From Paenalicyclobacillus cellulosilyticus (GTDB lineage: Bacteria; Bacillota; Bacilli; Alicyclobacillales; Alicyclobacillaceae): 39,865 nt of DNA. The notes below the pieces were generated by a model. The model was not told where the DNA came from. It was given only the letters and a program-made list of their open reading frames with translations, and made no database searches. This document shows positions 16,192-23,484 of the stretch, piece by piece; the first letter of the stretch is position 1; each line of letters opens with the position of its first letter. Location: the NCBI RefSeq assembly GCF_014647315.1, contig NZ_BMOY01000025.1, positions 1 through 39,865 of the forward strand, read 5' to 3'. A program made the position numbers and the translations under genes.

Positions 16192-16225
16192 TACGCCCAT
16201 CGCAGAAGTTTGCGGAAAGTCGGAG

Positions 16226-16570
16226 CTATGGATTTTCCGCCGTGCCCGGATCGGTGTAATGGACCTCCTCGACGTGATTGCGGATCTCTTCCACATCGAA
16301 CTTTGGCGCGAGCGCTGCGGGAATGGTCTCAGATCCCGGCATGCGTTCCGCTTGTTTCGGCAAGGGTACCATGCAGAGCAGCGGTTCGAACCATTCGGCG
16401 AAGAACGGGTTCTGGGCCGGAAAGTGGAGCGGGTGCAATGTGACAAACGTGCCGCCCGGCTTCAATACCCGTGCTATCTCCCGGACAGCCTCCTCTATTT
16501 CGGTGAGATGCATCACGGTGGTGCCAAACCACTGCGGATCGCCATCTCCACTTCTTCGGCCAGCGTCGCA
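16226..16570 (-). pseudogene. SAM methyltransferase remnant, N-terminus missing
   Basis: The minus-strand frame ending at 16226 contains VMHLTEIEEAVREIARVLKP, then GGTFVTLHPLHFPAQNPFF, the last third of a class I (Methyltransf_11-type) SAM-dependent methyltransferase. The glycine-rich SAM-binding motif and everything before it are absent: upstream the frame turns into unrelated sequence, and a neighbouring frame carries LAEEVEMAIRSGLAPP, suggesting an additional frameshift. The remnant is wedged between the end of the SDR gene and the promoter of the sugar operon. It is most likely the relic of a gene lost by deletion. Confidence 0.65.
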
Positions 16571-16607
16571 CGCGCCCACGGCCTGTGCAGATGGCCCCGC
16601 CTTCGCG

Positions 16608-17372
16608 TCAATACGCTGTCCAACCCGCGTCGGCCACGATAACCGCACCGTTGATGAAGCTTGCGTCGTCAGAGGCCAAAAACAGCGCCACCTTCGCAAT
16701 CTCAATGGGTTGCCCCACGCGCGGGTTGGTGTTCATCCCGGACATCGCCCGTTCCACGCCCAAGTAGTTCGGGTCAAGGTTGGGGGCATCCGCCATGATA
16801 TTGGTCTGTACGGCACCGGGCGCAATGGCGTTGCAGCGGATGCCGTACTTTGCGTACTGATAGCCCACATTCTTGGTGAGCCCGATGACGGCGTGCTTGG
16901 ACGCGGTATACGCTGCCCCCGCCCTGGAACCACACAGCCCGCCGATGGACGCCGTGTTGATGATGACCCCGTGCCCTTGGCGAATCATGATGGGCAACGC
17001 CTTGCGAATCGCGCGCATCGGACCGGTCACATTGACCGCAAAGACACGCTCCCACAACTCATCCGTGACATCCGCCGCCGCAGTCATCCTGTCCATGATC
17101 CCGGCGTTGTTCACCAAGATATCGAGTGAACCAAAGGTGTTCACCGCCGCATCAATCATCTGTTGAATGTCGCTCTCCTTGGATACGTCGGTGACCACGC
17201 CCAGCGCCGTCCCGCCCGAGGCTTTGATTTCAGTGACCACTTGTTCCAAGGATTCATGCACGATATCCGCCAACACCACCTTGGCACCCTCTTGCGCGAA
17301 CACCTTGGCCATTTCTTTCCCCATTCCAGAGGCGGCCCCCGTCACCACCGCGACCTTGCCGAGCAGTTTCAT
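16608..17372 (-). CDS. Short-chain dehydrogenase/reductase (SDR)
   Basis: A 254-residue classical SDR. It shows TGAASGMG (cofactor loop, residues 11-18), NNAG (88-91), N114, S142 and the catalytic pair Y155/K159 in YTASK, then APGAVQTNI and the C-terminal FINGAVIVADAGWTAY. An aspartate after the second strand (LADIVHES) suggests NAD preference. I choose the ATG at 17372 because an earlier in-frame start at 17417 adds residues unlike the family. It probably oxidises or reduces a sugar, polyol or sugar lactone. It is transcribed in the same direction as the catabolic array but is separated from it by a methyltransferase relic and the array's own promoter, so membership in the pathway is only likely. 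Confidence 0.92.
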   Translation of the reverse strand: MKLLGKVAVVTGAASGMGKEMAKVFAQEGAKVVLADIVHESLEQVVTEIKASGGTALGVVTDVSKESDIQQMIDAAVNTFGSLDILVNNAGIMDRMTAAADVTDELWERVFAVNVTGPMRAIRKALPIMIRQGHGVIINTASIGGLCGSRAGAAYTASKHAVIGLTKNVGYQYAKYGIRCNAIAPGAVQTNIMADAPNLDPNYLGVERAMSGMNTNPRVGQPIEIAKVALFLASDDASFINGAVIVADAGWTAY

Positions 17373-17532
17373 CTTCAACCATCCCCTTCTGTTTTCTGAT
17401 GCGAAATGGACACACAATACAAAAAGGTATCTGAAACCAGGCTATTCTTTGTTCGTATGGTTTGTCAATGCGTTCTGGAATGCGAAAAGTAGGCCGTAAC
17501 GACAGATGGCCCGGTGCGTCATTCAAAATGTG

Positions 17533-17541
17533 TGATAGAAT
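17533..17541 (+). promoter_or_regulatory. Extended -10 before the protease pair
   Basis: TGATAGAAT is an extended -10 element (TGN plus TAGAAT) 33 bases before the ATG at 17575. No strong -35 is present. Confidence 0.4.
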
Positions 17542-17574
17542 GAGAGAAAGAGTGTCGAAATCGGAGGCCGGAAC

Positions 17575-17835
17575 ATGCTTTGGTCAGAAGTCAGAGAATT
17601 GTTTCCCAATCAGTATGTGCTCGTGAAAGAATTAAAATCCCATTATGTGGGTGAGCATACGCTCCACATCGAAGAAGTGGCGCTTGTACGGACCATTTCA
17701 GATCCCCATCAAGCATGGATAGAGCTATTCTCCGCTCCGGCAGGACACTTCGTGTATCATACCTCGCACCCTGAGATCGTGATTGAATTGAAGACCAAAC
17801 CCATGGTACGGAGACGTTCGATACATGAAAATTGA
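17575..17835 (+). CDS. Small conserved partner of retropepsin-like protease
   Basis: An 86-residue soluble protein beginning MLWSEVRELFPNQYVLVKEL, with LFSAPAGHFVYHTSHPEIVI near the C-terminus. GGAGG lies seven bases before the ATG. No catalytic motif is visible. From memory, similar short proteins starting with a W-x-E-(V/I)-R-x-x-(F/Y)-P-x-x-(Y/W)-V-L pattern occur directly upstream of retropepsin-like genes in several Bacillota and cyanobacteria, so this looks like a conserved two-gene unit of unknown function. Its stop overlaps the start of the protease gene by 11 bases, so the two are almost certainly co-translated. The AT content is higher than in the catabolic genes around it. Confidence 0.78.
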   Translation: MLWSEVRELFPNQYVLVKELKSHYVGEHTLHIEEVALVRTISDPHQAWIELFSAPAGHFVYHTSHPEIVIELKTKPMVRRRSIHEN

Positions 17836-18232
17836 TTACCGGGACGGATTGCTTTTCACTTCTATTACGCTCGTCCATGGCGGACATCGCATCCTGATAC
17901 CCGATGTTGTACTGGACACTGGAGCCGTCCACAGCCTCATTTCCATCGATGCAGTGGATGAATGGTTTCAACGATATGAACCGGATGATCAGCTTATCTT
18001 CATGCACGGCCTTGGCGGTTCGGAAGCAGCCGTGCGCCGACGAGTTGAATCGGTACAATTTGACACATTTTCAGCGCAACCGTTTGATATGGATTTTGCC
18101 AGTCTGCGAGAGCATCCGGGCATCAATGGCTTAATAGGACTGGACATTCTTATTCCAGGCCAGTTTGTGATTGACCTTAAACACTTTGAGGTCCATGCTC
18201 GTTACCGGGGGATTGGAGAACGGAGCCAATAA
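17825..18232 (+). CDS. Retropepsin-like aspartic protease
   Basis: A 135-residue single-domain clan AA aspartic protease homologue. The active-site motif is VVLDTGAVHSLIS (D31-T32-G33) and the second hallmark, the alpha-motif, is INGLIGLDILI (about residues 100-110). The flap region would be the glycine-rich MHGLGGSEAAV. One DTG per chain means that it must dimerise to be active, as retroviral proteases do. It has no signal peptide and is presumably cytoplasmic. It overlaps the preceding small gene by 11 bases. The natural substrate is unknown; the partner protein is an obvious candidate for substrate or regulator (inference). Confidence 0.85.
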   Translation: MKIDYRDGLLFTSITLVHGGHRILIPDVVLDTGAVHSLISIDAVDEWFQRYEPDDQLIFMHGLGGSEAAVRRRVESVQFDTFSAQPFDMDFASLREHPGINGLIGLDILIPGQFVIDLKHFEVHARYRGIGERSQ

Positions 18233-18345
18233 TACGTATTCTTGCCCAAGTGCGCATCAAGGTCATATCCGCTTGCTGCGTGGTTAGGTCTTGATCGTAA
18301 TTGACAACTCGTCCCACCCCTGCTCCTCGCCCGGCACAGCGCGCG
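18233..18345. other. Intergenic, no feature seen
   Basis: The gap after the retropepsin-like gene and before the propeller fragment holds no gene or clear hairpin. Together with the fragment and the hairpin that follow, it fills the 495 bases to the GH2 stop. Confidence 0.4.
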
Positions 18346-18640
18346 TCATCCCGAGACCGTTACCCCGCGATCCGTCACGTCTTCCGCACCAAAACCGGTG
18401 CGCGCGCTCACAAACGACATGGGGCCGACGGGATATGGGACTGGCAACACCTGCCGAAAGGTCCGCCCGCCGTCCGTGGTGACCCACAGGGCGGAGGTCG
18501 TCCGGCCGGCCGCTTGCATCAACCCCGCGACAAAGCCGTGGCGAACATCGACAAAATCGACGCTGGTGAAACGGATGCCCGGTGGTGGATTGAGCACCCG
18601 CAAAGCCCTGGCGACGCCCGCCGGTGCCGTGTGATTTTCC
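18346..18640 (-). pseudogene. BNR/YCF48-like beta-propeller gene fragment
   Basis: About 98 residues in a minus-strand frame ending at 18346 read like one and a half propeller blades: FTSVDFVDVRHGFVAGL, then LWVTTDGGRTFRQVLPVPYP (the Asp-box-like TTDGGRTF), then MSFVSARTGFGAED. No start codon with a ribosome binding site is present, and the frame upstream runs into the hairpin at 18647-18673. It is therefore a leftover of a longer secreted propeller protein. Confidence 0.55.
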
Positions 18641-18646
18641 GAATCA

Positions 18647-18673
18647 AAGCGCCTGCAACGTCTGCAGGCGCTT
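18647..18673 (-). terminator. Putative terminator of the GH2 operon
   Basis: AAGCGCCTGCA and TGCAGGCGCTT form a perfect 11-bp stem with a 5-base loop, 54 bases after the GH2 stop codon. The T-run is weak (CTTTGATT), so termination may depend mainly on the strong stem. Confidence 0.6.
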
Positions 18674-18727
18674 CCTGGCGACCATGACTGTGGCAGGGGA
18701 TGCACGGTGAACCGTGCCCGAACCGAT

Positions 18728-21580
18728 TCAATACCCCCACACCACGATGTCCATCGGATACCGGCCCGCGTTGCGGCCGTAGAGGGCGAGCCCGCCGCTC
18801 TGTCCTGCGCCGGCGTCGGCCGCCAGCCCGGCAGCCAACCCATCCGCCCGGCGACACCATGCTTCGCCGCCCGAGCGTGCGCCGGGCACGGCGAGCGTCA
18901 GCGTGAGGCCGCCTTTCTCCACAATCCGCGGCAACAGCCGGCTCGGGACGGTCACGCGCTGCAGGTATCCGTACGATCCCGCCTCCTCCAGCCGCCGGGT
19001 CTGCGGCTGGTAGTGCCACGACAACACGCCGCGCGCGTCGGCCGGGTCGTCCGGCAGGCAGGCGGCGGCCACGCGCTCCCCGTCCACATACACCTCGAGC
19101 CACGACGGGTGGCGCTGCTCGTCCGTCATGAAGTACGAGTTCGGGTTGCGGCCGGGATCGACCCTGTCGCCCTGCATGTAGTCATGCGCGGCCACGTCCA
19201 CCGCGTCCCGCCGCTCGTCCTTGGGCAGCACCATCTTGGCGCTCGCCTCGAAGAAGATGTCGATCCCGTTCAGCTGACGGAGCGGCCCGATGCCGGGCAA
19301 CGCCACCTCGTACGTCACGGCGCCGGCGTGCGCGAAATTCGCCTTGTGGCCGCCGAGTGCGCGCCAGGCGAGCGGGAAGCTCGCCTCCGTATACGCATGC
19401 GGCGCCACGCTCCACCAGCGGCCGGGGAGATCGTACTGCCCGCCGGGGACCCCGCTTTGCACGTCAAAGGTGGTGAAGTTGGCGGCGACGACCCGGCCGT
19501 CGGGCGTCTCCAGGCGCACCACGAGCACCGCCAGCGCGTCCTCCCCCGGCATCGCGGCCTCGATCTCGCCGAGCGGCGCGACGCCGTATCCGTCCCAGTG
19601 GACCATGCGCTCTCCCGCCGCGACAATCCGCCGCTGCCCGAAGTGGTCGTACCACACGTACCAACGCAGGCGCAGATCGTGACCGTGATGCGTGTCCGTG
19701 AAACTCGATTTCCACACCGGCACGCGCACCGTCTCTCCCGGCTTGACCGTGCGGCACGGCGGACCGTCGAGGACCAGGAAGTCGGGTTGGTGGAAGGTGC
19801 GCAGGGACAGAGACGGATCGAACCATGGGTACCCGAAGTCCTTGTCGGACCGGTCCAACCGGTAGTACCCGTTCCACTCGTTCACCACGTCGTGGAACTC
19901 CGTGAACACGAAGCCGCACAGCTTGTCGTGGCGGCGAAACTCGTTCAGCATGTAGTGATAGTGCCACGCGAGATCGCTGTCGCCCGCGCTGCCCTCGACG
20001 CCCCAGACGGCCCCGCACTCGCTGTTCATGAGCGGCGCGTCCGACTGCACGTAGCCTTCTGCGTAGTTCCAGTCCGATCCCGGATACGTCCGCTCGACCG
20101 CGTGCGCGACGTGATCGCGCACCGCTTCATACCCGTGGATGTAAAAGTGCCAGGTGTTCAGGTCCGACTCGACGTGATCGTAGTTGCACGCCGAGTTGTC
20201 CTCGACGAGGCGCGTCGGATCGAGTCGTTTCGCCCAGCGGTACACCTCGCGCACCCAGGCCTTCGTCTCCTCCGTGTAGACGCGCCGGCCGTCCACGTGG
20301 CTGAACAGGCCCCACGTCTCGTTGAACATCACCCAGGCGAAGATGCTCGGGTGATTGAAGTCGCGATGGATGACGGCTTCCGCCTCGCGCAGGTAGGCCG
20401 ACCGCGCCGCTTCCGTTGGCTCGCCCCAGAAGCAGGGCATGTCGGCCATCACGAGGATGCCCAGCTTATCCGCCCAGTACAGCTTGCGCGGGTCCTCCGG
20501 CTTGATGTGGATGCGGACACAGTTGAGGCCGAGGCGCTTGAGACGCCAGATCTCGTCGCGCATCACCTCGTCGCTGGGGAAGGTGAAGAACCCCTCGGGG
20601 TGGAACGATTGATCGAGCGTCCCGTTGAGAAACACCGGCTTGCCGTTGAGGAGAAGCCAGCGGTACGGCCGGCCGTCCCACCGCTCGGCGCGGATCTCGC
20701 GAATGCCGAAATAGGTCCGGACCTCGTCGATCTCGCCCGCGCTGTCGGCTTCCCCCGCGCCGTCGGTTTCGTCCGCGCCGTCCGCCATGGTGCAGAGCCG
20801 GACGACGCCTTCATATAAGTAGGGGTCGTCCGGGGACCACAGCCGCGGCTCCTCAACGCGGAACGATGTGGCAAACGGCGCCTCCCCCGCTTCCGGCAAC
20901 GCCAACTCCACCGCGTGCGCCACACCGCCGTCCGGGAACGAGAACGTAAGCCGCGCGCGCCCGCGCCGATGGACCCGGATGGTGCCCGACACGTCCACGG
21001 TGCCATCCAAGTGCGTCACGAAACGGACAGCCAGCAGGTGATTGGCCGGGCGGCCCTCGAGCCACACCGGCTGCCAGATGCCCCGGATCTCGCCGTAACC
21101 CTGTTTGCCGCGCGTCTGGTGCGGGAGATCGTAGTCCTCTACCCGGACGACAATGCGGTTGTCGCCGTCGCGCCGCCAGGCCGGGGTAATGTCGAGATCG
21201 AACGGGGCGTAACCGCCTTCGTGCGATCCGACATGCACGCCGTTCACCCACACATCGGCCCGGTAATCCACGGCGCCGAAGCGCAGGATGACGCGCCCGT
21301 CCCGGTGTTGGGGTTGCCACGCGACGTCGCGCGTGTACCAGCCCACGCCGCGGACATCCTCGCCAATCCCCGACAGGGGACTCGCCCAGGAGAAGGGCAC
21401 GACGATGGTCCTCTCTCCCGGCGGGCCGTCCACCGGCCATGACTGGGCCAGGCCGACGTCTTCCGGGTCGAAGGCAAAGCGCCAAGCACCGTTGAGGTTG
21501 TGCCAATCGGCACGCGCGAAATCGGGGCGCGGGAATTCGGGGCGAACCTCCCACGTGGTGTCTTTCATGGTGACGATCAA
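18728..21580 (-). CDS. Glycoside hydrolase family 2 enzyme
   Basis: A 950-residue GH2 glycosidase. The order is an N-terminal sugar-binding jelly roll (LNGAWRFAFDPEDVG; VILRFGAVDYRADVWVNGVHVG), an Ig-like domain, the TIM barrel with FFTFPSDEVMRDEIWRLKRL, the acid/base in WVMFNETWG (E421) and the nucleophile in MNSECGAVWG (E521), then long C-terminal beta domains. Activity could be beta-galactosidase, glucuronidase, mannosidase or alpha-L-arabinosidase-like; sequence alone does not decide. There is no signal peptide, so it works on imported oligosaccharides. The TTG at 21580 is the likely start because AAAGGAGG lies eight bases before it, too far from the ATG at 21568. Residues near 263-287 hold a low-complexity acidic insert (DGADETDGAGEADSAGEIDE). 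It is the last gene of the second transporter operon. Confidence 0.92.
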   Translation of the reverse strand: MIVTMKDTTWEVRPEFPRPDFARADWHNLNGAWRFAFDPEDVGLAQSWPVDGPPGERTIVVPFSWASPLSGIGEDVRGVGWYTRDVAWQPQHRDGRVILRFGAVDYRADVWVNGVHVGSHEGGYAPFDLDITPAWRRDGDNRIVVRVEDYDLPHQTRGKQGYGEIRGIWQPVWLEGRPANHLLAVRFVTHLDGTVDVSGTIRVHRRGRARLTFSFPDGGVAHAVELALPEAGEAPFATSFRVEEPRLWSPDDPYLYEGVVRLCTMADGADETDGAGEADSAGEIDEVRTYFGIREIRAERWDGRPYRWLLLNGKPVFLNGTLDQSFHPEGFFTFPSDEVMRDEIWRLKRLGLNCVRIHIKPEDPRKLYWADKLGILVMADMPCFWGEPTEAARSAYLREAEAVIHRDFNHPSIFAWVMFNETWGLFSHVDGRRVYTEETKAWVREVYRWAKRLDPTRLVEDNSACNYDHVESDLNTWHFYIHGYEAVRDHVAHAVERTYPGSDWNYAEGYVQSDAPLMNSECGAVWGVEGSAGDSDLAWHYHYMLNEFRRHDKLCGFVFTEFHDVVNEWNGYYRLDRSDKDFGYPWFDPSLSLRTFHQPDFLVLDGPPCRTVKPGETVRVPVWKSSFTDTHHGHDLRLRWYVWYDHFGQRRIVAAGERMVHWDGYGVAPLGEIEAAMPGEDALAVLVVRLETPDGRVVAANFTTFDVQSGVPGGQYDLPGRWWSVAPHAYTEASFPLAWRALGGHKANFAHAGAVTYEVALPGIGPLRQLNGIDIFFEASAKMVLPKDERRDAVDVAAHDYMQGDRVDPGRNPNSYFMTDEQRHPSWLEVYVDGERVAAACLPDDPADARGVLSWHYQPQTRRLEEAGSYGYLQRVTVPSRLLPRIVEKGGLTLTLAVPGARSGGEAWCRRADGLAAGLAADAGAGQSGGLALYGRNAGRYPMDIVVWGY

Positions 21581-21633
21581 CGAGGTGGCCTCCTTTGGTC
21601 CATGAAGTTAAGATCTGCATCCGCTCACCGCGT

Positions 21634-22515
21634 TCATTTAAGACCGGTAAACGAGATCCCCTTGATGATCTGTTTTTGAAACAACAGAAAAGCAACCAAC
21701 ACCGGCACGGAGACGACCACATTGGCCGCCATGGGCAATGTGTAATCGGTATGATAGCTTGAATTAAAAAATGGGATGCCTACAGGGATGGTCATAATCT
21801 GCGGACTGGTCGTGCTGATGAACGGCCAGAGAAAGTTGTTCCACGATCCGAGAAAGGTAAAAATCCCTAAAGCGGCCAATGCCGGACGCGACAAAGGGAC
21901 CGCGATTTGGAAAAGCATACGCACGATTCCGCATCCATCCATCATGGCGGCCTCAAAGAGTTCCCGCGGCAAACCATCAAAGAACTGTTTTAAAAGCAGG
22001 ACACCAAACGGGATGGCGATGCCCGGCAGAATGAGGGCTTGATACGAATCCAACCAGTTCAGGTTGCGAAACACCACATAAAGGGGGATTAATGTCGCTT
22101 CCCCAGGAACCATCAAACCGATGGCAATCAAAAACATGAGAAACCGGCTGCCAAAAAACGATCCCAGCGAGAACGGAAAAGCACAGAGCGTGGAAAGCAA
22201 AAGAGCGAGAAACGTCGTGATGACAGCAACTAAGAAACTGTTCCAAATCCACAACGCGACCGGTGCTTTCGTGAACACTTCGATGTAGTTCTCGATGGTG
22301 TATGGCGGAGTCACCCAACCGGTGGCGTTCATCACATTACTGCCTTGCGGTTTGAAGGAGACCAAGATCACCCATGCCAAAGGCACGAGCCAAAAGAACG
22401 CCAACAGCGAAGCAACGCAAAACGCAATGGGATGCCTTTCGCGCCGCGTTGCACGTTGGGTATTGGATTGGGTGATGGCCGCAGGTTGTACATCCATCCA
22501 TGTATCCATGAACAT
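21634..22515 (-). CDS. Sugar ABC transporter permease, MalG type (second system)
   Basis: A 293-residue CUT1 permease with six predicted spans (first: IAFCVASLLAFFWLVPLAWV). The EAA loop is ELFEAAMMDGCGIVRMLFQI, and the C-terminus FQKQIIKGISFTGLK is typical. The ATG at 22515 follows GGGAGGGTAA, which includes the stop of the upstream permease gene, so the two are tightly coupled. The GH2 gene begins 53 bases downstream. Confidence 0.95.
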   Translation of the reverse strand: MFMDTWMDVQPAAITQSNTQRATRRERHPIAFCVASLLAFFWLVPLAWVILVSFKPQGSNVMNATGWVTPPYTIENYIEVFTKAPVALWIWNSFLVAVITTFLALLLSTLCAFPFSLGSFFGSRFLMFLIAIGLMVPGEATLIPLYVVFRNLNWLDSYQALILPGIAIPFGVLLLKQFFDGLPRELFEAAMMDGCGIVRMLFQIAVPLSRPALAALGIFTFLGSWNNFLWPFISTTSPQIMTIPVGIPFFNSSYHTDYTLPMAANVVVSVPVLVAFLLFQKQIIKGISFTGLK

Positions 22516-23391
22516 TTACCCTCCCTGCTCCGCCGAACTGATCAGTCGCAGCTGCAGGAGTGACACAATGAAGATCATGGCAAACAACACATACGAAGCG
22601 GCTGCTCCAGGTCCAAACAGGAATTGATTAAATGCATGTTCATAAATGTACTGAATCAAGGTCCTGGTTGCACCCGCCGGTCCGCCGCCCGTCACCAAAT
22701 ACACTTGGGCAAATACCTTGAACGACGCGATGATTTGCAGGAAGACCACCAATACCGTAACGCGACGCAAACCTGGAATGGTGATGTAACGCAAGCGTTG
22801 CCAAGCATTCGCCCCGTCGATGGTGGCGGCTTCATAATGTTCGGCCGGGATCTCCTGCAGGCCAGCCAAATACAAGACCATATTGAAACCGGCTGTCCAC
22901 CAGGTGGTGATAAGAAGAATGGAAACCCAGGCAAGTTTGCTGTCCGTCAGCCAGAAGATTTGTTGCTTCACGCCGATGGCATTCAGCAACGCATCGACCA
23001 AACCACCATAACTTCCCAGGATGGCCGTCCATACACTGGATACCACCGACACGCTGAGGATCATCGGCATAAAAAAGACGGCTCGAAAAAACGTCTGTCC
23101 CCGCATAGGAACGTTGACCAACAATGCTAACAAAAAACCGACAATAACAAGAATGGGTACCGACAACAAGGTGAAGAGGACCGTATGCCAGACGGAGGCC
23201 CAAAAGGTTGGGTCCGCAAACAGTTGCCGGTAATTTTGCCAACCCACAAATGTTTTCTCGCCTAGAATTTGATAGTCCTGAAGACTGATGATGAACCCTT
23301 TCACAATCGGATAAAACGTGAAATACATGTAAAGCACGAAAAACGGCAGCAACATCATGTAAGTAGCCGGAGAACGCCTGACCATGTTCAT
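22516..23391 (-). CDS. Sugar ABC transporter permease, MalF type (second system)
   Basis: A 291-residue CUT1 permease. It opens with MLLPFFVLYMYFTFYPIVKG and carries IISLQDYQILGEKTFVGWQN, and has the EAA motif EHYEAATIDGANAWQRLRYI. It abuts the MalG-type gene without a gap. The binding-protein gene lies 93 bases upstream, separated by a strong hairpin. The coding sequence has a visibly lower GC content than the first transporter, which fits a different origin for the two loci. Confidence 0.95.
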   Translation of the reverse strand: MNMVRRSPATYMMLLPFFVLYMYFTFYPIVKGFIISLQDYQILGEKTFVGWQNYRQLFADPTFWASVWHTVLFTLLSVPILVIVGFLLALLVNVPMRGQTFFRAVFFMPMILSVSVVSSVWTAILGSYGGLVDALLNAIGVKQQIFWLTDSKLAWVSILLITTWWTAGFNMVLYLAGLQEIPAEHYEAATIDGANAWQRLRYITIPGLRRVTVLVVFLQIIASFKVFAQVYLVTGGGPAGATRTLIQYIYEHAFNQFLFGPGAAASYVLFAMIFIVSLLQLRLISSAEQGG

Positions 23392-23414
23392 GGAGATCCC
23401 CTCGGAGAGCGAAG

Positions 23415-23445
23415 CCGGGCACGTGCGATTCGTGCACGTGCCTGG
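23415..23445 (-). terminator. Hairpin between second binding protein and permease
   Basis: GGCACGTGC and GCACGTGCC form a perfect 9-bp stem, extended by a GT wobble and a CC/GG pair, with a 7-base loop. It lies 40 bases after the binding-protein stop. Without a T-run it is best seen as a stabilising or attenuating hairpin that favours binding-protein synthesis. Confidence 0.5.
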
Positions 23446-23484
23446 CTGCCCGCATTCAAAACCCCGCCAAACCCCTGCACGGCT

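Noticed and set aside
18707..20818. A 703-residue plus-strand frame opposite the GH2 gene
   Set aside because: Arg/His/Val-rich antisense shadow. The GH2 gene on the minus strand has unmistakable catalytic motifs.
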